From: Strongylocentrotus droebachiensis
Lineage: Eukaryota > Echinodermata > Echinoidea > Camarodonta > Strongylocentrotidae
Length of the DNA stretch: 64,000 nt
Direction of reading: 5' to 3'
Assembly: GCA_035222895.1 (NCBI GenBank)
Contig: JAVYIG010000881.1
Coordinates: 186,001 to 250,000, forward strand
Positions within the stretch are counted from its first letter, which is position 1, and each line of letters begins with the position of its first letter. This document shows positions 1 to 9,332 of the stretch, in pieces. The position numbers and the translations under genes are program-made. The notes under the pieces were generated by a model that ran no database searches, was not told the origin of the DNA, and saw nothing but the letters and a program-made list of their open reading frames with translations.

Positions 1-239
1 CAAGTGTGACTCAGCAGGAGAGCAGAGTACTCCACTTCCATCTGTTGCATATTATACAGTTCCTTGCCCTGTGGTAGAGGAAGATGAACGACATCCCAAT
101 ACACAAAACACTAAAAAGTAACCTCTTTTTGGAGTGAATTTTAAGTGATTTTAAAGTATGGTGCCTTTTGAACTAGATTTAAACGTTTTCGACACGTGCC
201 TTCATTTAAAAAAAAAAGGTACACCTGTTAACGTTTTCA

Positions 240-1040
240 TCTAACCTAAAAACCACCAATTTATCACGCGACTGGAGTAACGTGATTCCACTTACCTCTG
301 TAAATCAAGTGTTTATGACCAAAAAACCACTTGACCAAGCAACGAGTTTTTTGTCCGTTAACCGATGGTGGTGATAAATAAGTAATTATTTGGTCTTGTA
401 AGCACCTTTATCGATTGGTTTCACAGGTTATCCAAGGTTGATGGTAATAATCACGTTACTTACAGCGGCTAATCGTCTTATTGTTCTGTCCGTGAATCTC
501 TGGTTATATTAAATTAGTAATTCTGAGGTGTCTTACACACCTCTTTAAATGGTTTCAAAGTTACCATAACTTTCTTGGTTATGACCACGTGGCTCAAGCT
601 GATTACTAATCTAAGCTGTGAATCCGTGATATTTAGGTGTGAAAAATTAGTAATTATTAGGTGTCTTAAAACACCTTTTTAAATGGTAGTCAAAGTTGCC
701 ATAAGTTCCGCGGTGATGATATCGTGACTCAAACGGATTATTAATCTAAGCTGGGCATACGTGACTTTTAGGTGTGAAAAATTAGTAATTACTAGGTGTC
801 TTAAAACACCTTTTTAAATGGTTTCAAAGTTACCATTACTTTTTTGGTGATGATCACGTAGCTAAAACTGATTACTAATCTAAGCTGTGAATCCGTGATA
901 TTTAGGTGTGAAAAATTAGTCATTATTAGGTGTCTTAAATTAAATGGTAGTCAAAGTTGCCAGCTGTTCCGCGGTGATGATCTCGTGACTCAAACGGATT
1001 ATTAATATAAGCTGGGTATTCCGTGATTTCCAGGTGTGAA
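240..1040 (+). repeat. ~135-bp tandem monomers with alternating A/B types inside the transposon
   Basis: Each monomer contains the hairpin AGGTGTCTTAAAACACCT, then a CAAAGTTRCC block, a GTGATGATNNCGTGACT-type block, ATTANTAATCTAAGCTG and TTAGGTGTGAAAA. Monomers starting near 510 and 780 are type A (GGTTTCAAAGTTACC, CTGTGAATCCGTG). Those near 645 and 914 are type B (GGTAGTCAAAGTTGCC, TTCCGCGGTGATG). Further-diverged monomers lie to the left (about 240-510). The same A-B-A-B order is present in copy 2 (about 56820-57530, reversed), so the arrangement predates the spread of the element. Confidence 0.8.
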
Positions 1041-1084
1041 AAATGAGTTATTCTTGGGTGTCTTGATGGTTTCACAGTTTCCAT

Positions 1085-1755
1085 TTAAGTTCCGTGGTGA
1101 TAATCCCGTGACTGTTGGCATATTTCTATTGTCACCAGTTGATAACTGACTGTTGGAATCTTTTCATTGCACCAGTTGATAACTGGTCTGTGTGCATATT
1201 TCCAGTTGCACCAGTTAATGACTGACTGTTTGCATATTTCCAGTTGAACCAGCTGACACCAATTAATTTGCATATTGAATATGGGGTGCGTGCAGATCTA
1301 TGTTTTTTAAAACAAATTATCTGAATTTACAGCATATTTCTTAATTACTGATGATTTAGTTATATGCAATTCATTTCAAAAAATACTACAAATATAAATT
1401 ACTAGTCATTAGGACATTTCGCTGCTTCGTATAAATTACATTTAATTAAACATGAATAAGGGAAACATTAACTATGAACTAAAATGATTTCAATACAATA
1501 CAAGTATATGAAAACATTTCGATTAATTAAATTATGTAAGTCTACTTATTACCAATGCCTTTACATTGGAAATACAGACGTACCAGTATTGAAAAGTTGT
1601 TGCCGTTCAACTGGTTGGAAGTTTTACCAAATGGTTCTAATGGCTCAGCTAGTCCAGTTGAATTCTAACTGGCCTGGATCATTTAGCCCATTTCAATTTC
1701 CAGGGTTACCAGTTGGCATTAACTGGTTCATCAACTGGACCAGTTGCAACTAGCT
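1085..1755 (+). repeat. Two clusters of CCAGTT/AACTGG sites
   Basis: At 1085-1280 a ~60-bp unit of the form GACTGTTNGCATATTTCCAGTTGCACCAGTTGATAACT repeats about three times. At 1600-1755 there are at least six more AACTGG or CCAGTT sites, several as back-to-back palindromes such as AACTGGACCAGTT. The clusters are kept in copy 2 (56110-56290 and 56610-56770). Binding by a transposase or Myb-like host protein is inference. Confidence 0.7.
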
Positions 1756-3334
1756 TTCTCTTCTGGGATGTTTGCACCCCCCCCCCCACCCCCTCTAATC
1801 CCAAACTGCTTCCGGCGCGCCTGGACGTAATTATGGAAGATCCAAAACACGATGTTCAGAACGGGATGAGAACGTCATTATTTTGGTTCATTTATTGTGT
1901 AACATTTGCGTAATTATTGGGTTGAACGCGGGTTACGGTAACATATTTCCTCTTCGACGTAAATTTCACGTGAATGAAAAACATGATTCATCTCAAGTCA
2001 GCCTCGTAATATTCACGTGAATTTCACGCAGATATTTTGACCAAAACTATCACTAACGCTTCACTTGTTTCTGTGACGCGATAATTTCGTTTATGAATAT
2101 GTAATTTCGTAACCAAACAAACACGGGAGTATTAGGTTTACAAACCATGGTCTCCAAGGTAGGAATAATCACGTTATTATAATGGTGATATTGCAGTGAC
2201 AATTGCGTGATTTAGTGTACGTGTGTTTTAAGTGACCTAGTGCAATAAACGTATTAACACATTTACGTTAATGTCAGGTGTTTGAAGAACGTAACTCTCC
2301 TCAAGTCGATACCTTGATATTGACGTAATTTTCACGTGATTTTGTTTATTGGGATGACATGAAATCCAACAATTCGGGTTTGTTCTCATTGACTCGAAAG
2401 AAGTCCTTCCAGCTTACTGGCAGCACAGTAGAAAGAGCCACCCTTTTCCTGGTGCCCTTTCCTGCCTTATTGAGGCTTTCAGGCTAGCAGGTAAGTATAC
2501 ACCCTAGCCAAGGTCGATGCGGATGCTTTTCTCGAGTTGAGCAAAGATGTATGGGGCAAACACTCTTTCTCCATACTCTTGAAATGTTCTTGATGTTCCA
2601 GGATTGAGCATTTAAACCGCAGCTTCACCATCAATAATTATTGCTTGGGCCACAGGTGCACTATTGTTTTCGAGCAGATTTGATTCCAGGCAGCGAAGTA
2701 GATCTGCTTTAACTCCAAACCGCATTTTCCTCCAGTTAACAAAGCTGGCGGGGCTGCCTGGTTTTCATGAGAGAAGAAATTGTCCATATCTCCATCCCTT
2801 GTCTGACACGAGATGTACATCCTCAAAAAGAGACCACAGTCCCTCTTAAGTGCTGCAAGCTGTGCCTACTGTTTTAACATAACCTTCGCCGGCTGCCGAC
2901 TGAAAAATGGCAACTTGTTCGTATGAAGTGTTTGTGTGACAGGTGTCGTACACTGCCAATGACTAGTAGGTCTTGACTTTGTTCTAGAAATGGATTCCCC
3001 ATCTCTTTCAGTACTGTCAGAAAATTCCCATCCCTCAAGAATGCTGCCTGCACTCCAGGTTGCTGGTCATGGTGATGTTGTCTAGTGTTAGCAGAACCGT
3101 TATTTTGCTTTATGGCCTGTTCCTCAAACTCTGTAGTGATTCTTTAAATTACTTAGCACCAAATAAAACACAAAGTAACTTAAAAAACATCTTACCAGTA
3201 TTATTGAGCAGTAATGAAAAGGAGCAGTTTTCCTGACTTGAATTGAGGTTTTTGCCGTATACTGCCTAGCTGCCCACTGACCATGCTATGCATATGGTCA
3301 GTTACAAGACAAATGGTTTGGTGCTATAATTAGT

Positions 3335-4790
3335 GAAATAAACTAACTGATAGGGATTACGATGGAGACTATGCAGGGGAACCACTCCTACATAAATTTG
3401 AGAACATTATATAGGGGGACAAATAAATGGAAAAACTGTATGTAACCATTCAAAACTTGCTATTTTTTGTCAATTTTGACCTTGACCTTGACTTAATGCA
3501 AAGCCCTGAGTTCTGGCGTACTCAAAAGTATTCCCAAATGAATTGGCATCCCCAAGTTAGTTTGAAATGACACCTAAAACGTTTTTCTGGACTATTTGGT
3601 TCAATAGTTATGCTTGTTTGTACAATTATTAGACCATGCGGCGGACAGGCGGCCATTTTCTATTTGACCTCTCAGGGTCATCAGAGGTCAAATCAAAATG
3701 TGAAATGAACTAACTGAAATGGATTAAGGTGGGGGACTTTGCAAAGGAACCATTCCTAAAGAAATTTGAGAACACAGGGGAGAACAAGTGACAAATAAAT
3801 GGGAAAACCTTTTGTAACCATTCAAAACTTGCTGTTTTAGTCAATTTTGACCTTAACCTTGACCTAAATGCTAAGCTCTGAGTTCTTGCGATCTCAAAAG
3901 TATTACCAAATGAATTGGCATCCCCAAGTTAGTTGGAAATGACACCTTAAACGTTTTTCTGGACTATTTGGTTCAAAAGTTAAGCGTGTTTGTACATTAG
4001 ACCATACGGACTGGCGGCCATTTTGGATTTGACCTCTCAGGGTCATCAGAGGTCAAATCAAAATGTTAAATAAACTAACTGAAAGGGATTAAGGTGGGGG
4101 AATATGAAGGGGACCATTCCTAAAGAGAACACAGGGGAGAACAAATGACAAATAAATGGGAAAACTTTTTGTAACCATTCAAAACTTGCTATTTTGTATT
4201 CAATTTCGACCTTGACCTTGACCTTAATGCAACACCCTGAGTTCTGGCGATCTCAAAAGTATTACCAAATGAATTGGCATCCCCAATTTAGTTGGAAATG
4301 ACACCTTAAACGTTTTTCTGGACTATTTGGTTCAAAAGTTTCCGCGTTTGTACATTAGACCATGCGGACTGGCGGCCATTTTGGATTTGACTTTTCAGGG
4401 TCATCAGAGGTCAAAACAAAATGTGAAATGAACTACCTGAAAAGGATTAGGGTGGAGGACTATGCAGGGGATCCATTCCTAAAGAAATTTGAGAACAAAT
4501 GACAAATCTCATTTGTAACCATTCAAAACTTGCTATTTTAAGTCAATTTTGACCTTGACCTTGACCTAAATGCAAAACCCTGAGTTCAGGCGATCTCAAA
4601 AGTATTACCAAATGAATTGGCATCCCCAAGTTAGTTGGAAATGACACCTTAAACGTTTTTCTCGACTATTTGGTTCAAAAGTTAAGCGTGTTTGTACATT
4701 AGACCATACGGACTGGCGGCCATTTTGGATTTGACCTCTCAGGGTCATCAGAGGTCAAATCTGACTTCCCTCCACATCTGAAAATAAATC
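3335..4790 (+). repeat. Tandem array of ~360-bp units
   Basis: About four units start near 3340, 3710, 4070 and 4430. Each contains AACTAACTGAAANGGATTA, AACCATTCAAAACTTGCTATTTT, TTTTGACCTTGACCTTGACC, ATTGGCATCCCCAAGTTAGTT, ACGTTTTTCTGGACTATTTGG and GACTGGCGGCCATTTTGGA, and closes with GACCTCTCAGGGTCATCAGAGGTCAAATC, an almost perfect palindrome. The right edge (CTGACTTCCCTCCACATCTGAAAATAAATCT, 4760-4795) recurs after a single diverged unit at 39840-40100, so the array is part of a larger dispersed repeat. No coding potential is visible. Confidence 0.85.
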
Positions 4791-4799
4791 TTATGGTCT

Positions 4800-5612
4800 A
4801 AACTAACTATGCTAGAAGTTTCATGCTTTTGTAAAAAAGTGCACAATTTTCATTATATTGGGAGCTTATCCGCTGTACTTTTGTTTGTTATTGTATCAAA
4901 ACTGTCCCGAAGAATACTATGAGCAAAATGAGAATAAATGAGTCAAAGGTAAATATAAATGCCAGAAAATTTGTGTCTGCTTATCAAATCACCTTCTTTG
5001 GGCAGAATATTACAGGCGGTGTGCACGAAGTCTCAGAACCTATTTTGTCACATCCTCCCTTTCCTATTTTTGATCTAACTCTCTTTGAAAGAAAGGTGTG
5101 ATTGAATTTAAGTAGTCCATTTGGACACAAATTAATTCACATTCTCAAAGCCAGAACAAACATGTATATGCCTGTGAGACTTTACATTGCTTGTTCGAAA
5201 TGATGTAACTGATAAAATATATCTAGCAAATCTTCGAGTTTAACCTACAAGTGTCCTTTCCATGTGATCTGGAATTCTAAGCCTACCCTAAGTTGTCACC
5301 ATACATTTGCTAATGGTAGCTTATTTGTCAATTAGATACTGGTGACTTGTGGTAAATAGATCACACACAATCACAGGTCACCGACTCTTCTTTTGTCTGC
5401 AACAACCTCTCTTTGTTTTCATCCTGAATTGACAAGAAGGAAGAAAGCAACATCTACTAAATGTATTTTGATCCTCACTTCGACAAACTTTATCAAAGTT
5501 ACTCCTGCAGTCAACACGTTAATTAGGGAACGCCGTCATATTACTATTTAACATTTGTTTCCTACATTTATCTTGGAACAAAATACATGTATATTCATCT
5601 CACTTTAATTCA
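4800..5612. other. No recognisable feature
   Basis: AT-rich sequence. A short open frame at 4919-5101 has no recognisable motif and is not supported. Confidence 0.5.
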
Positions 5613-5690
5613 TCATGAGTCTGTGTCTGAATCGTCTACCTTGACTTCTGCCACTTCTTTATCTTCATCTTCATCTTCATCATCTTCCTG
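5613..5690 (-). CDS. Possible acidic terminal exon
   Basis: On the minus strand, an acceptor (ACAAACCAG before 5690) is followed by an open frame with seven Asp/Glu residues in a row, then KEVAEVKVDDSDTDS and a TGA stop at 5613-5615. It lies downstream of, and on the same strand as, the SAMD3-like exons at 6486-7890 and could be their last exon. The phase match with the exon ending at 6486 is not clean. It may equally be a chance reading of a CTT/CAT-rich simple repeat. Confidence 0.25.
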   Translation of the reverse strand, partial: QEDDEDEDEDKEVAEVKVDDSDTDS

Positions 5691-5699
5691 CTGGTTTGT

Positions 5700-6480
5700 G
5701 AAGGTCTTTAATTTGCACATGTTAGTGCATTTCAGTTGGTTCGCGAGGCAGGAAGTTTGCAGACACGGGCACACTTGCTGGACATTAATTACAACACGGA
5801 TTCCGGTGCTGTGCCTCGCATCTATTCTATACTCACTTGAAACTCACTTGATCCAGGATTATTCAGTCTTTATACTGTTTTTCCCATCCATGGTTTTCTT
5901 TGGTTGGGGTTGTCATCATGGTCTTGGCCCATGGACTACATGTGATGACATTTTAACAATCTTTATTTTTTTCCTTGAATTTTAATGACATTGTCTTGTG
6001 ATGAATAAGTAATGTAAAACATTTATTGGCCACAACCATAAATTTACTTTCTGAACAAAAAGTACTGCATTATATTTATACATGCACTATGCTTATGTCG
6101 TTACATTATACATTTTTACTTGCCTGATCAGACGACCACAATTTAACATTAATGCTATGTTTTGTAGCCCAATGCCAATTTTGACTGGCCCTGGGCATGT
6201 AGTAGACCAATTTAATTATGGTGGCCTGATTGAGGAAGTAAAATTGCATTGCAGTTAAATAATACATGTATGAAATTAAAGCATAAGTTTGTTTGGGGCC
6301 CCTAAAGTTATGTTTCAGGTCACCAAATATCGAAAGTATTTATGTAAATTGCCCAAAACGGCTGCTTGATAAAAAAGGTTAAGTGTAGAGTCCTGCCAAT
6401 GACTGAAAAAAACACATAAATTCCATAGTCTACACGTATTAAATACAACAAGCTATTCAAAAGTATTTTCCATGTAATTA
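5700..6480. other. No recognisable feature
   Basis: AT-rich spacer or intron. An open frame covering 5587-5985 on the plus strand is serine-rich only because of the TCATCT simple repeat and is not supported. Confidence 0.45.
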
Positions 6481-6485
6481 CTTAC

Positions 6486-6667
6486 TTTATGTAAGCTTTG
6501 AGTGAGGACTCATCTTCTCTAGGGGGATATTCCTTTTCAGCACCTTTTGTCCGCAGTTCCTTCCTTTTCTTCATGTTTGGTATTCCTACTGCATCCTCTT
6601 TACCCCTCTGACGGATGAGTTTACGTTCGTTGCGAAACCTGTCACCCAGTCTCCTTTTCCAGGTTTC
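6486..6667 (-). pseudogene. Exon of a SAMD3-like protein (basic WKRRL...FRNERK block)
   Basis: On the minus strand a CAG acceptor at 6668-6670 opens a frame starting ETWKRRLGDRFRNERKLIR and continuing through a basic stretch to YPPREDESSLKAYIK. It ends either at a GTAAGT donor just below 6486 or at an in-frame TAA two bases later. The WK.RL..RF.NER. block matches, from memory, the C-terminal domain of SAMD3-type proteins, which are expanded in fish and invertebrates and of unclear biochemical role. Its phase (0) agrees with the small exon at 6803-6869. This exon itself has no disabling change, but the partner exon at 7333-7890 carries two stops, so the locus is probably dead. No SAM domain was found nearby. 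Confidence 0.55.
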
Positions 6668-6802
6668 CTGTTGAATTCAGAGGGAGAATGAGAGGAAGAG
6701 AAAAATATATATTGTACACCCACGTGTTAAAAAATATTATTCATTAACTGTATTTCACATTTGAATTTCTCAAGAAGAACACACAAATATAACAATACTT
6801 AC

Positions 6803-6869
6803 ACAGTGCTTGCATAGGGGGATCTTGTTCGCCATATGATTGCCCGTGCATATAAGAATGTGTGGACAC
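6803..6869 (-). pseudogene. Possible 67-bp linking exon with Cys/His-rich sequence
   Basis: Minus strand, between a CAG acceptor (6870-6872) and a consensus GTAAGT donor (6797-6802). It is one base plus 22 codons, which exactly joins the phase-2 end of the exon at 7333 to the phase-0 start of the exon at 6667. The frame reads CPHILICTGNHMANKIPLCKHC, with four Cys and two His that could bind a metal. In the SAMD3-type family I would expect a different sequence here, so the exon may be real but its family fit is doubtful. Confidence 0.4.
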
Positions 6870-7332
6870 CTGATCAAAGGAATCAAATCAGCAAAACGTG
6901 GATAATTGTTAGTATAAATCCCACTACGATATGTGTACTTGTAATGCTTTCTTTTTCATTAAACAACTTTTTGTTTTCTTTTTTTTTGTAATTCAGATAG
7001 GGTAAGTTATTAATTTGTGCTAATCTACAAATGATGCTCATCTTACATGGTAAGCGACGCCTACTTAGCATGGTGCTCCACTAACAAATTGGAATCAATA
7101 CTTCAGAATTTGAATAAAATTCAACATAAAAAACTCTTTGGAAAATGTTCTTTTCTTTCCTTATCAATATATGCAGATTTGAAGAGTTGTCTACATTTAT
7201 GACACAGTGGCATGCTACATATGAATTTTTCATTTTATTTAAACCATCTTAATTATTAACATCTTTATCATTATTAACACAGACATGTGCAATAATTACT
7301 TATGTAATACTCAAATTGTTATCTTAACATAC

Positions 7333-7890
7333 CTTGTGTATGTCCTCATTTCTTCGAACACAGCATTGACAAGTTTATGCCTTAGGTTGCTATCCATAAC
7401 TTGTTTCTTGTTCAAGGCAATTTGAAGGTCCACGGGAAACAAATGTGCTGGCAGAAGAAAACTAGCTGGCCACTCCTTTTCCGATTGTTTTGTCTCACTG
7501 GAAGTAACTGGCTGTGGTGATTCATCACTCCCGGTATCACTTACATGTATTACACTTGGACCACTTAGCATACTTTGGGTCTCAAAACAATCACGTCATA
7601 AGCTTGTCTCTGTAACAGATCCCATGTCAAACAATTATGCTGAGAGTGATGGACTGCTGGTAGAGATTAGAGACTGCAATGTCTTCAAATCTACAATAGT
7701 TGATGTAATGACCATCAATCTTGCTTTGTTCTCAAGTAATTCGTCATCATCTAAGTCAATGTACTCACTCCAGTCTTGATAATACTTCTGTACTGTGATG
7801 GTTAAACTTGGAATGATACCAAAAACTTTTATTATATCAGTCTTTATATCACGAACATTATTGGAGGTGCTCCGTACTAGTTTAGGATTT
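7333..7890 (-). pseudogene. SAMD3-like exon with two in-frame stops
   Basis: Minus strand, from an AG acceptor near 7891 to a GTATGT donor at 7328-7332. The frame begins NPKLVRSTSNNVRDIKTDII, passes a TVQKYYQDWSEYIDLDDDE block, and ends FPVDLQIALNKKQVMDSNLR followed by HKLVNAVFEEMRTYTR. The first block resembles the ubiquitin-like or PB1-like segment, and the last the conserved helix, of SAMD3-type proteins from memory. Two stops interrupt it in the same frame, a TAA near 7636 and a TGA near 7595. The part below 7571 is open from an ATG. It may be a pseudogene, or an unseen intron may remove the stops. With the exons at 6803 and 6486 it forms a consistent minus-strand gene model. Confidence 0.55.
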
Positions 7891-7899
7891 ACTCATAAC

Positions 7900-9330
7900 T
7901 TGTTGAGAAAATAAACATTTAAGTATATTATATAAAACGTAAATTAATCAATCCTGTTTCACGTTCATCATATCATTTGTTAAGTATATTCATAAATGAC
8001 AAGTTGAGACTACAGTTTAAAACTGCTCTTTAGAAGAAAACAAATATAGAAAATATGGACAGAAGTCCTCAACTGTTGTCTGATAACAAAGTGTTTTCTA
8101 ATAATATGGTGACAAAGAAGAATAAGAAGCTTGAATCATGTTTGAATTTGAAAACATTGACCTTAAATGGCTTTTAGCCTCTTTATATACAGTACCGGTA
8201 TTAATAATACTTCAGGAAAATGATTCAGCAAAAGAGAAGAATGATGATTTTGCATCTCACACATTTTTTGTGTAAATCATTGTCCTTTATGTCCCTACAC
8301 CTAGAGATAATTTAAGCAGGCTTACATGTACACATCATTAATACCACATTTCCTCAATGGTGAGTAAAAATCGTAGCTCACTCATTCAGCCGAGAGAATA
8401 TATGTAATAAATGCATTATTTTACACATTTGGTGAATACACCACCTTTCTCTTAGTGAAATTTTACACACATGATATTTAAAACGAGTATGTGACCCGAT
8501 TATTTTCTCGATGAGTCTTTTTACTCATTAAAGTACATGTAATTTAATATTGGATGAGTATTCTCCAATTTTAGTGACTGAATGAGTAAAAATATTCACA
8601 AGTGTGTAGAGTGGCTTTTTGCTCCCTAATATGTCACAGACTCTTTATTCGTCGGATGTGTACAAGAAATAAAAATCTCAGTCTCTTCGAAGCTGTACTC
8701 GTCTTAGGAGTTATCTTACTCTTTGCATGTGTGTAAATATTTCGTAGTAGATTAGATTTTTCTTAATTTTGAATCTGTTAGTAGTAGAGGGATCCCTTGA
8801 ATTTTATTCAGACTTTTTATAAAACAAGTTTGAGGTAATACAAAGTTTTGGGAAATTTTGAAACTTGGGTGGATAGTGATTCTTTACAATTTTGATATAT
8901 TTAGATGCCCCTGTGGATGTATGATAAGCACTAGAAAATTAAGCCCCTAAAACACTTCTGCTTTCGAGAAAAATTAAATATAAAAATTTACCGGTGCTCC
9001 CGGTAAATTTTGATAAATTTCAAATAGCGCCTACGGCCGTACAATGGTAGCTGCGACCATGAAAATATCAGAATATGTAGTTGTGATATATAAATTCCAA
9101 ATGGGAATAGCAAATCAGTCTGTTTTAGTCAAGAAACATTGTTTTATAGCTTAATTAATATCTTGACCTTGAGAGGGAGCTATACAACATAAAGAGTTTA
9201 TTATTTACAATTTCAAAACTTTAGACTCGATTTCAACCGCGTCAACGATCACTAAATATTGCAGGATCCCTATGCTGCCAATATGTTCATTTGAACCAAA
9301 TTCATGACCCCATACCAAAACTTTGTAATA
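7900..9330. other. No gene seen; AT-rich, many TGAGTA/TACTCA motifs at 8350-8640
   Basis: TACTCA and TGAGTA hexamers are frequent between 8350 and 8640, a composition also seen at 13190-13680. No open frame of interest was found. Confidence 0.4.
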
Positions 9331-9332
9331 TA

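Larger units (their letters stand above)
95..2353 (+). mobile_element. 2.26-kb non-autonomous DNA transposon, copy 1
   Basis: The ends are inverted: CCCAATACACAAAAC at 95 and GATTTTGTTTATTGGG ending at 2353. The element is flanked by AT at 93-94 and 2354-2355. A second copy lies inverted at 55556-57796 and is alike along its whole length. That copy has its own 2-bp duplication (GT), and a related repeat at 42590-43014 shows the unoccupied site, so the ends are well supported. Here the insertion splits a multicopy-family relic. No transposase-like reading frame was found; small open frames at 1484-1913 resemble nothing known and mostly read through CCAGTT repeats. Internal layout from the left: ~135-bp tandem monomers (about 240-1040), a CCAGTT cluster (1085-1280), an AT-rich core, a second CCAGTT cluster (1600-1755), then CACGTG-rich sequence to the right end. 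A 2-bp duplication would fit EnSpm/CACTA or ISL2EU-type elements, but the superfamily is not established. Confidence 0.85.
1..3165 (-). pseudogene. C-terminal half of an uncharacterised multicopy invertebrate protein family, interrupted
   Basis: Read on the minus strand, roughly 3165 down to 2356 and then 94 to 1 give fragments of one protein in several frames. Recognisable stretches are PGVQAAFLRD, KEMGNPFLEQSQDLLVIG, MYISCQTRDGDMDNFFSHE (about 2745-2826), MLNPGTSRTFQEYGERVFAPY (about 2560-2620), a WKDFFRVNENKPELLDF stretch and, beyond the insertion at 95-2353, LPLPQGKELYNMQQMEVE. From memory this matches the C-terminal third of long proteins of unknown function present in many copies in marine invertebrate genomes. 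The reading frame has several stops and shifts, so the copy is dead. The N-terminal half of the same family lies at 29780-39835 on the other strand. The function of the family is unknown; a mobile origin is suspected from its copy number. Family membership is fairly sure; the exact limits are not. Confidence 0.7.
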
